Assembly: GCA_907165065.1 (NCBI GenBank)
Contig: OU015541.1
Coordinates: 16,489,501 to 16,553,500, forward strand
DNA from: Caprimulgus europaeus
Lineage: Eukaryota > Chordata > Aves > Caprimulgiformes > Caprimulgidae
Reading direction: 5' to 3'
Length of the DNA stretch: 64,000 bases
Shown here: positions 55,906 through 64,000 of the stretch, piece after piece
Layout of the letters: the number at the start of each line of letters is the position of its first letter
Position numbering within the stretch: position 1 is the stretch's first letter
The notes under the pieces: generated by a model
The model's database searches: none
Seen by the model: the letters and a program-made list of their open reading frames with translations, nothing else
What the model was told of the DNA's origin: nothing
Position numbers and translations under genes: made by a program

Positions 55906-56690
55906 GTGCTGCTCTGCTGATGGAGCAGCAGGATGTGGCCCTTGCCCACCTCAGCTCAGCCTCCTGGGGAGGGCATGGCCATCATCCTCAGTGGAGCTGG
56001 CAGCTGCCTGGCCGTGCCCCGAGGGTGAGGGACAGAGAACAGGGCAGGGCTGTCCCAGGGCAGCCCCAAAGAGAGCCAGGGGCTGGGAGAGAACATGGTC
56101 AACTGGAATGGGGCAAGCCCCTAGAGACACCAGTAGGGATGAAGAAGAGCCAGGGAGAGGATGGAGATAAGAAGATGGTGGAAAGTGTGGGCACCCAGAC
56201 GCTGCTTCCAAAGCAAACGATGAGGATCCCTGCAGCTGCAGCTGAGGACTTTAGTCTGACTCAAACCAGCCTGACACAGACAGTCAGCCCATCTCTGTCC
56301 TCCTCACAGGGCACCCCAGGCGCAGAGGGATGTCTCTCACAAGAGGAGGTGGCGACTGAGGCTTCTCAGATGCCCTCAAACGTCCCAGGGACATTTGCTG
56401 CACTTCCTTCCCAGCCCCCACAGCACAGAGGGAGGCTGCTCCCCACAAAGCCCTGGGCACCAGCTGGGCCATGCTGGGCACTGAACCTGAGAATTCAATG
56501 ACCCACCTGCAGCACGAGCTCCTCTGCCAAGGCCCTGAGACAACGTAGATGAAGAAAACACCCTGCCATGAGAGGGCCAGAGGTGGGGACAGGGTCCCTG
56601 CACTCCAGCCATGCCAGCGAGCAAGCACTGCAGTGCTGCACAGTGAGGGGACGGCAGGAGCCGCGATGCTGTCACACATTTGTCATCTCG
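55906..56690. other. Unique DNA, nothing recognised
   Basis: A 223-codon plus frame (55830-56501) has no domain. No repeat seen. Confidence 0.4.
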
Positions 56691-56825
56691 CAAGGAAATG
56701 GTGTGGGTGGCCCCTGTCCTGCCACAACACATTGAGACAAACGGCTGGGGGGTTTGGATATTAAATACTTGATTTAAGGGGACTTTCGTGACACTCATCA
56801 GGGGTCTTATACTGCTCCTCCTGAG
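56691..56825. promoter_or_regulatory. Small candidate element
   Basis: TTTGTCATCTCGCAAGG, GAGACAAACGGCTGGGG, GGATATTAAATACTTGATTT and GACACTCATCAGGGGTC form a compact AT-richer unique block. Confidence 0.22.
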
Positions 56826-58480
56826 CACAGAGTTAAGCCAGTGCTGAGGCGTTTTCATACTCCTGCCTTGTACTTATTTTACGCACACACTGAGCTGCCA
56901 CCGACCTTCCCTGCTCACAGCCCAGACCTCTGCCCATCTGCAAGTGTCAACACCTTTCTTCGAAGCTGCTGGGTCTTTCCCACAGAGTTCCTCAAATTCC
57001 TCACCAACTGGTCTATGGGCAGCACAGGAGATAAAAGGGGACCCCAAACCCAAGGGCAGTTGATGGAGTCCCCAATGTGAGCGTCACCCAAGGGATGTGC
57101 AGAAGGGTCCATGCTCCCCAGGTAATGCAGGAGCCAGATGCATGGACATCTGAAAGATCCTGTGGGCAAGAGAGTAGGTTTGTGGCTGCTTGTCACACCC
57201 ACCCCCTCATCCCCAGTGGGTATAAAACCACTGAGACCACGATGACAGCTCTGAAAGTCACACAGTGCTTCCTCCAAGCAGCTGGAAAAGCTTTGCAAAG
57301 AGCTGCAGTGAGCCAGGCCTCATTCAGGGAAGGCTCTCAGGAAAGGTAATTTTCCTGACAGCCCTGGTCTGAACCCACCATTAGAGCTGGGAAAGGTTGA
57401 TATCTATGAGAGCCTGCCTGAGCAAAACCAGAGCTGGCACCTTAGGGTTCAGGCTCGTGGGAGCTTTCCCTGTGCAACGTCTCTGCAAGCAAGAAGAGGC
57501 TTTGGGACTTCTGCTCTCCTGCACACACAAAACCGTAACACGAGGTCACACAAGGAGCCCACTGGCAGCTGCTAACGGTTCTTGTAGCCAAAGAGGCTAC
57601 CCACACTGGAACCCAGCTAAACATGATGTCAGCAGATACAAAGCGTGACATACAGGTACCTTCTGCAAAGCATGGCCATTTTTGTGCCATGGACAGTGGG
57701 ACACACCAAGCTGCAGGAGGCTGGTGCAGTCTCAGGGAGTGGGGTTTCAACAAAGCTTTGCTGTCACACAGCCAGTTTTCAGTGAGACACAGCGCCCAGG
57801 CTCGTGCCCAGGGCTTCCCTCATCCCCAAGCAGAGGAGCTGAATCTTCACTGCCATTTATTCTGCATAAACCTAAAAATACCACCCCCAAAAGAATATTC
57901 AAGCAGACTCTCTGCTCAAAACACCTTTCTCTGATCGTCCCAGCTGTGGCCTGTGGTCCACCTGGAACCCCTCTGCTTTTGGTAAGTATGGACCAGAGTC
58001 ATCTCCTCGTGGGAAGGGTGGGTGATGTCTCAGCCTGACCTGGGGCGACTCAGCACACCTCACCATGGTCCGAGGGGCCAAAGAGGCTGCCCAGGGCTAC
58101 AGAGCTGCAGCGAGGGGCTGTCCGCTGCCGCCAGCCCCCGGCACGGCTGCCCGGAGCACTTGGCCAGCTGCGGCTTCGGCCCTGGGTGCCACGGACACAG
58201 GCGGGAAGACAGCAAGGAGAAAATCCATGCCGAGCTCCGAGCAAAAATTCAGCCCCTTGAACCCCATCCAGACGCAAATCAGAAGCCACTGCAGCTTCTG
58301 GCAGCCAGGTGCTGCCTCGCCTGTGGCCGATGCTGCAAAGCAAAGCTGACGGCTCCAGCCTGAGCCACGGGCAGCAAAACCGGGGCCACAGGCGCTCACG
58401 GGCTGCTCCCTCCTCTGCGGATGGCAGAGGGATGATGTGGGCACCGAGGAAAGCAGGCTGCCATCTGGATCCAGGACCAT
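56826..58480. other. Unique DNA, nothing recognised
   Basis: No gene or repeat recognised. CpG-richer at 58095-58200 (GGGGCTGTCCGCTGCCGCC). AT-richer at 57845-57935 (CCATTTATTCTGCATAAACC). Confidence 0.4.
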
Positions 58481-58830
58481 TCATCTCTGACGGCGGCGGT
58501 AGCAGCTCAGTGCTGGGGAGAAGCCTGATTGCGAACAGATTAGAGGGGACACAGCGTGTTCATTCCGATCCACGCTGTGCTGCTGTTACCCAGACTGGAA
58601 ATAAAGCTCCATTTTTCATGCAAAGATGCACAATGGTTAACATAAGAAAAGCTTGCCTGGGAGGCATGCAGGTATCAAACCCATTTCAAAATGGGTTTTC
58701 AATTACTACCAATGTTTATTTGATTTAATTTTTTTCTGGTTTGCCAGATGTTTGTGCTCCAAGGGTGAAATTCAGGGCGGCACTATTGGACTGGCACAAG
58801 GGTGTAAGAAGGTGCAAACGTCTCCTGCTG
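58481..58830. promoter_or_regulatory. Candidate element with 22-bp palindrome
   Basis: Unique AT-rich block: GATTGCGAACAGATTAGAGG, GAAATAAAGCTCCATTTTTC, TCAATTACTACCAATG and TTTATTTGATTTAATTTTTT. At 58677-58698 the arms AAACCCATTT and AAATGGGTTT face each other across a 2-nt spacer (CA). The block runs up to a pyrimidine-rich, acceptor-like end at about 58871. Confidence 0.38.
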
Positions 58831-60099
58831 CAGGGTGGCACGCTTCCCTTGAGCTGCTCTATTCCTACTCCACTTGCAGCCGTGCTTCAAACTGTACTGG
58901 TACGTCATGTACACGGCGAGGAGCGAGGGAGCCAAGCTGCTGCGGAGGTCGGAACTCGGCTCGCACACATCAGCTGCCGAGCCTGAATCTGGAAAAGCCC
59001 CATTCTCCTGCCAGCATGAGAAGCAGCCCCATAGCTCAGGAGCAGGAGTGGCAGCTCCAGCCAGGCATCAGCGTGCTGCAGGAAGTCTCTGGGCTGGCTC
59101 TGCTTTGTGCTTCCTCAGAGGAGAATGGTCGGAGGCGGATTTGCCAGGCTCTGAGAGTCCATTTTGCAGGAAGCGCTCTGAGATGCCCACGTCCCGTGGG
59201 CTGCCAGCCCCCACACATCGGCGTGGACACATCTGCTCACAGTGCAGCGGGTGCCAGTCCTGCAGCAGGATGGTGGCAGGGTGCTGGGAGGGTCACCAGT
59301 GTTCAGCTCCTCACAGGCATGTTGGTGCCAAACTCCAGTCGAAAGGGTGGCAACAAGGCTCTAAATCCTGCTGCTGCCGGGGCCTCATCCTGGACGGGGG
59401 CTTCCCAATTGCGTCACGGCAAAGGCCTGTGGGATTTTGTTCTGTGGCATCTCTGGATGAGGACTGGCACATGGGGGGGCACTTGTCTGCCCCTCCAAAA
59501 GTCTATGGCGAGTTCACTCGCTGATGGCTGCCCCAGGGATGAGCCACGCCACTGCTACAGCTGGGGGGATGCGCAGGGATCCCCGCCGGCCGCAGCCACG
59601 GCGGAACAGAGGGCAGAGCCCTGTCAGGCGCTGCCACTCGCTGCCAGTGTCTCCATTCCCCGCAGCCCCTCCGGCTCTGGGTGATCTGGTGCAAAGCAGG
59701 AACCCCTTTACACAGGTCAGACCTCGTGGGCAGCGGGGGCTGAGGCCCAGGCTGGTCACCCTGCCCGTGCAGGGCAGCTCTGCCAGCGGCCACGGCCTGC
59801 TCACCCAGCACAGCACAGAGCCGGTGCCCATCCCTTTGGGGCTGGAGGGATGAGCTCTGCCTTCCCCCTCCTCAGGGTGCACACAGCCCAGGCCACGCTT
59901 GGTGGGAGATAGGGCACAGACCCCCCCAGGGTGGGCTGGGTGCCGGCAGCCCCTCTCCCTCGGAGCTACAAGGAGCCAGCCAGGGGCGAGGTGCTCCCAT
60001 CAGACGCTGTCCCCTCACCCACAGAGGATGGGCAGCCCTGGCACATGGGTGCTCACAGACCCCACCAGCTCCCCACTTCCCCACACGTGCCTTCTCCCT
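58831..60099. other. Unique DNA; one weak exon-like spot
   Basis: At about 58855-58872, TCCTACTCCACTTGCAG looks like a splice acceptor. The frame after it begins PCFKLYWYVMYTARSEGAKL and stays open for over 200 codons, but I recognise no family, see no good donor nearby, and the opposite strand is also open. The stretch GGTACGTCATG near 58899 contains a CRE-like TACGTCA. Not called as an exon. Confidence 0.25.
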
Positions 60100-60377
60100 C
60101 CATCGCATCTGCGTGTTCCCTGGCACAGCCCCACAGCCCCCAGCACACGCACACCCTGCAGCGCACAGACACGCAGGCACACGTCACCCACCGGTACCCA
60201 CGCGTGCACGCGCCATGCACCCCCGGAGCAGCGCACACGCGTGCACCAGGCGCACAGACACACACGCTCGGGCGGGGGTTGCTTTACAGGCGGGCTTGGT
60301 GCGGTTGGAAGGAACACGGGAATGGATCACGCTCAGCCCCGCAGCCCTCACACCACCCGCGGGCTGTGGATCCCGCA

Positions 60378-60416
60378 CGCTGGCACAGCCGCACGCCGGC
60401 ACAGCCGCACGCCGGT
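60378..60416. repeat. 16-bp tandem duplication
   Basis: GGCACAGCCGCACGCC occurs twice in a row with partial flanking copies, inside the CpG-rich region. Confidence 0.8.
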
Positions 60417-60704
60417 CTCGCAACGGGTTCCACACACAGGCACAAACCCTTGGCCCGGGGGTCTCGCATACCCACGGAAGCGCAGTGTGGCTCCCAGGGG
60501 AGGGGCTTTGCCGGCGTCTCCCCCCGCCCGCCTCGTAGCCCCGGCCCGCTGCAGCCAGCACCAGCACGCCGGCCTCCCACGGCCCTGCGCACAAACACCC
60601 GTGGGGTGGGATGGGCCACGCCCCCGGGTGGGTGCTGGATCACACATACACATACACACCCCCCCCCCTCGATTGCTCCGCAGCCACTTAACTCCTTGTT
60701 GCCC

Positions 60705-60940
60705 GGCCCCAGCACCATCCAGACCAGCTCCGCACCGTCCAGCCTGGCCTCAGCATCCTCCAGCCTTTCCCCAGCATCGTCTAATCCGACCTCAACATCA
60801 CCGAGCCCTTCCCCAGCATCATCCACCCGGTCCCAGCATCACCGAGCCCTTCCCCAGCATTCTCCAGCCCGATCCCGGCACCGTCCATCCCCGCGCCCCG
60901 CACCGTCCAGCCCAGCCCCGCACCCTCCGGCCCGTCCCGG
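60705..60940. repeat. Degenerate ~20-bp tandem array
   Basis: Repeated words CCCCAGCATC, ATCCAGCC/GTCCAGCC and TTCCCCAGCAT, in about 11-12 imperfect units of 18-22 bp. ACATCACCGAGCCCTTCCCC and GCATCACCGAGCCCTTCCCC form a longer near-exact duplication about 48 bp apart. Confidence 0.7.
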
Positions 60941-61062
60941 ATACACACCCCCCCCCGCGGGTCTGCGCCTCCCGCCCGCTCCCCGGTGCCGCGCCCCCCA
61001 ACCCCGGGGCAGGTCGCTCCCTCGGGCCGGCCCCGCAGCAGCTCCCCGCGCCCTCCGCTCAC

Positions 61063-61520
61063 CTCGCTCCCCGGCGGCAGGAGGCGGTGGCCAGGCCGGA
61101 GCGGTCCCGCGGCGGGGGCAGCGCCCGCTCCTCGCTGCGTCCCGGCGGCGGCGGGCTCGGCGGGGGGCCCGGCTCCGCTCGGCTCGGCCCGGCCTGGCCC
61201 GGCCCCGGCCCCGGCCCCGGCCCCAGCCGCTCGCCGGCCGCCGCTGCCCCCCTGCCCGCGGCGCGGTCCGGCCGCCTCGCCCCTATGCGGAGGCTCCAGC
61301 AGCCCCGAGGCGATGCCCATTCATTCAGCTTGTCCCCGCAGCCCTCCCCTTCCGCCCGCTCTCCCAGCCTCCGGGATGGAGGCGGCTGGTGATGCTGCGG
61401 CGGTACCCAGAGCCCCCGGAGAGCAGAGTGCGGGGAGGAGGGAGGGAGAGGAGGAGGAAGGAGAGCAGAAGGAGGGAAGAGCAGAGACAGAGCGAGGGAG
61501 ATGGCTGCCCCCAAAACCAG
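61063..61520 (-). other. Candidate first exon of a leftward gene
   Basis: On the minus strand the CpG-island core ends in GGAGCGAG|GTGAGCGG, a good splice-donor match with the exon's last base at 61063. The 5' limit is unknown; 61520 is a guess within the island. If ATG at 61320-61318 is used, exactly 86 codons (MGIASGLLEPPHRGEAAGPR... to ...LLPPGSE) precede the donor in phase 0, rich in Gly/Ala/Pro/Arg. A second open minus frame starts at 61514 and would leave the donor in phase 2. Neither is recognised as a family, so the exon may be entirely 5' UTR or not real. No downstream exon was identified to its left. Confidence 0.35.
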
Positions 61521-61650
61521 AGCTGGATCTGGAGAAGACTCTGGGATCGCCGCCGGGAAACTGGGACGGGGAGCGGAGCGGGGCCGACCCAGAACCCTGC
61601 GCCCAGCCCGGCACCCAGGGCTGCTGTGAGGGTGGCGAGGGCAGGCAAAA

Positions 61651-62800
61651 GCCTGGGGAGCGCAGGGTCAGAGCAGTGTCAGGGTCCCACTGTGAAACTG
61701 AAATGCCCTCCTACTCTTCTTCCATCTCCTCCTCCCCCGGGTCAGGTCTGGCAGCACCCCAGGGACACCAGCCACGCCCCAGCACCTTGGCTTTGGAGAT
61801 GTGCAAATCTCGGGGGGCACCTTTCCCCGGTGTTGCCCACCCGGTGCCCAGAGCCCACGCACTTGACCCCACAGCTGCCCTCACAGCCTGCTGGCTTTGC
61901 CACCCTCAAACAGGGCTCCTCCAGCCCCCCACACAGCTGAGACCCCTTCAAAGGGCACGGGGTCCATGTGTCCTGGGCCCTGGGATAGTGTCCTGCACAC
62001 CACATCAAAGTTTCTCAGCTTTTCCTAATCTGGGCCTTGCTTAACCCTCTGGAAAATAATCCACTGACCGTCTGCCACAGTGATTTTCTTTTACAGTCTT
62101 GCACAAATTAGGCTCGACTGTTCACTTCTCCTCTTTTACCCATGGCTTTTGGTCACTCCATTGCATGTGTGCCTTCCTAGGCCAGCTTGCCGTGGGCTGG
62201 AGGTGACCTTGCCAGACCTGGCAGCCAGCAAGTGTGCTTGCTCCTCACGCTTTCCCTGATCTCAGGATGTTTTGCTTCTAACTGGGTGGAAGACATTCCC
62301 CATGCCCAGCCTGCCTGACTACCACAGTCCTCTCCTGGGGAGAGCTGAGGAACCTGCTTAGGGGCAGAGCCCCTCTGTTCAAATGCCCCTTTGAGGTGTC
62401 TACAGGACAAGCAACAAGTTTTTAAACACACTGATGTGTCCATGCAGGATGTTGAGCAAGAGCTCTTGGACTTCCCTCTGCCATGGATTCACAGCCTGGC
62501 CTTGGGTATCTGTGGTTTCAGGGGTGACTGGTTGCTAGTTCACGGACCTGGCTGCTTTGAGAGGTCTGACCCATGGCAAGGTGAAGTGTTCAGAGAGCCA
62601 AGCAGTGGGCATTTCTAAAAACTAACACCACAACCGTCGTGCACCTCCATTTCCCTGCCCGGAGGCTTCAGAGTCGGGCCTGAGGGGCGAGTAAAAGATG
62701 CTATGAGCAGCTATCATGGGTGTTTTCTCATCACTCTGCCCTAATACTTCTGCAATTGGAGAGCTTGACTTTCTGGGGAAGAGGCTTCATTCTGTAAGGA
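61651..62800. other. Unique DNA right of the CpG island
   Basis: CpG density drops sharply. No gene or repeat recognised. It would be the upstream flank of the inferred minus-strand gene. Confidence 0.4.
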
Positions 62801-62802
62801 AA

Positions 62803-62842
62803 ATGGAAATATATATATATATTTTTTTTAAAAAAAATTTTT
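62803..62842. repeat. (TA)n / T-A-rich low-complexity run
   Basis: GAAATATATATATATATTTT followed by T and A homopolymer runs. Confidence 0.9.
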
Positions 62843-63585
62843 TCCCTTTTTGTGGCAGATTCAGCAGAAGTGCAGCTGCCTTCACAGTCTTGAACACAGA
62901 ATTGACCATTCAGTTCATCCCCAAGGGGAAATGACCAAGTAGGGAGGAGCAAGGAGCCCCCCAGTGCTCTCTGCACCCTCTGAAGTCTTTACCAACCCAG
63001 ATATTTTCCTTTCCCAAGTTTCAAGGGTGCCTGGCTCCCTTTGCAGGGCAGCAAACGCTACCTGCATGCTTTCAAAACCCCTCTCGAAATGTCTATCACC
63101 TTCAAAATGTTTTTTCTTCTCAAACTGAAATTTGGCAGGTTATTTGTCAATGGTGCAGACTGGGGCCCAGAGGCCTGGGGACAAAGGAGAGCAGAAGCAG
63201 AGTGAATGGCTTATTTCGAAGGGCACCACGCTGCTGCAGAAGCAAAGTGCATTTCATCTCTGTCACAGGCAAGAAGGCTTCCAGATCCCAGTGGCAGGAC
63301 CAGCCAGTCTTGAATCTTTTGGCTCTGGGGGGCAATGCCTTTTCCATCACCCTGCCCATTGTACAGCCCTCCCGAGCCTTGTGTCACCCCAATCACCGAG
63401 AGCAAATGGAGATGAAGCCATGAATAATGCTATTTTTTTCCGATTTTACTATGAGAGTACATGAGCTCCTCAGAAAAGCCACTCCATATCCTAAGAAGTC
63501 CACAGGCAGGTGCAGTTCCCAGGGTGATGAAGAGCAGCCCTGGCAGGTTGGCTGCTCCCCTGCTGTGTTTTTGGTTAGCAGTGTG
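62843..63585. other. Unique DNA, nothing recognised
   Basis: Ordinary composition; no feature seen before the terminal CR1 copy. Confidence 0.4.
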
Positions 63586-64000
63586 CACAGGTGGCCAAGA
63601 AGGCCAAGGGCATCCTGGCTTGTATGAGAACAGTGTGGCCAGCAGGACCAGGGAAGTCATCCTTGATGAGGCTGCACCTCGAGTGCTGGGTTCAGTGTTG
63701 GGCCCCTGAGTCCAAGAAGGACCTGGAGGTGCTGGAGCGTGTCCAGAGAAGGGAACGGAGCTGGGGAAGGGTCTGGAGCACAAGTGTGCTGAGTTCCCGG
63801 CTGAGGGAACTGGGGGTGCTGAGCCTGGAGAAAAGGAGGCTGAGGGGAGACCTTCTGGCTCTGTCCAAGTCCCTGCAAGGAGGGTGGAGAGAGGTGGGGG
63901 TGGGTCTGTTCTCCCAAGTAACTGGTGATAGAACAAAAGGAAATGGCCTCAAGTTGCTCCAAGGGAGGTTCAGATTGGAGATCAGGAAAAAAATTCTTAA
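63586..64000 (+). mobile_element. CR1 LINE fragment, runs off right edge
   Basis: Sense CR1 starting inside the reverse-transcriptase C-terminal region: AGGTGGCCAAGAAGGCCAAG, CCAGCAGGACCAGGGAAGTC, GAGGTGCTGGAGCGTGTCC, CTGAGCCTGGAGAAAAGGAG and GAGATCAGGAAAAAAATTC. It shares the GAACGGAGCTGGGGAAGGG variant with the minus-strand copies at 15096 and 19112, so all three are one subfamily. The 3' tail lies beyond the window. Confidence 0.95.

Larger units (their letters stand above)
60100..61650. promoter_or_regulatory. CpG island, probable gene promoter
   Basis: CpG-dense DNA, strongest at about 60880-61410. It has GC-box-like and CCGG-rich stretches, a (GGCCCC)4 run at 61201-61224 and a purine-rich tract at about 61430-61502. 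This is the densest and longest CpG stretch in the window apart from the minisatellite. Islands of this kind mark promoters of vertebrate genes. The left part (60120-60290) is CA/CG alternating sequence, and 60705-60940 is a degenerate tandem array. The long plus-strand frames here (497 and 669 codons) are stop-poor composition with proline/arginine/alanine-rich translations and no domain. Confidence 0.7.

Noticed and set aside
59931-61940. 669-codon plus-strand open frame, and a 497-codon frame at 59899-61392
   Set aside because: They overlap each other in different frames and coincide with the CpG island. Their translations are Pro/Arg/Ala/Ser-rich without any domain, as stop-poor GC-rich DNA gives.
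1-64000. tRNA, rRNA or known microRNA genes
   Set aside because: No cloverleaf with A/B boxes, no rRNA-like block and no familiar microRNA sequence was found by eye. A covariance-model search would be needed to exclude small RNA genes.
1-64000. A previously undescribed multi-gene system
   Set aside because: The window lacks clustered coding regions. The observed structure is transposable-element remnants, tandem repeats, candidate regulatory DNA and one CpG-island promoter.

Overview
The window is nuclear DNA from a bird. The evidence is the repeat content: several CR1 non-LTR retrotransposon copies truncated at the 5' end and ending in the ATTCTRTGA-type 3' tail, full-length solo LTRs of avian ERVL type, and worn MIR/CORE-type SINE remnants. 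No bacterial, phage or plasmid features are present. The species cannot be named from what is visible.

I find no complete protein-coding gene. Open frames longer than 150 codons are either inside CR1 copies or in GC-rich, stop-poor DNA (the 12.4-13.0 kb minisatellite and the 60-61.6 kb CpG island). The best sign of a cellular gene is the CpG island at about 60.1-61.65 kb. On the minus strand it holds a good splice-donor match at 61063/61062, so a gene may start there and run leftwards. If so, much of this window is its first intron; otherwise it is intergenic.

Layout from left to right. 0-12 kb: three CR1 copies (0.2, 6.6 and 10.6-11.7 kb), two SINE remnants (4.3 and 7.5 kb), an exact 3 x 23 bp repeat, and AT-rich blocks at 1.7, 3.3-3.95, 6.1-6.5 and 9.3 kb. 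12-20 kb: a 13-copy minisatellite of 44/45 bp in GC-rich DNA, an AT-rich block at 13.3 kb, two minus-strand CR1 copies of one subfamily (15.1 and 19.1 kb), an older CR1 piece at 16.6 kb and a MIR-like piece at 19.7 kb. 20-40 kb: two minus-strand ERVL-type LTRs (22.4 and 35.0 kb), a shorter different LTR at 31.7 kb, three tandem arrays (11 bp x 8, 38 bp x 4, 19 bp x 12) and a MIR-like piece at 37.6 kb. 40-60 kb: CR1 copies at 41.0 and 53.1 kb, LTRs at 49.1-49.4 and 50.2-50.8 kb, and AT-rich blocks at 44, 45.5, 47.1, 55.8, 56.7 and 58.6 kb. 60-64 kb: the CpG island, then ordinary DNA and a plus-strand CR1 copy that runs off the right edge.

The unique AT-rich blocks, dense in TAATTA, ATTA and ACAAT-like words, stand out against GC-rich surroundings and look like candidate conserved regulatory elements. 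I cannot measure conservation here, so they carry low confidence. I see no sign of a novel multi-gene system.
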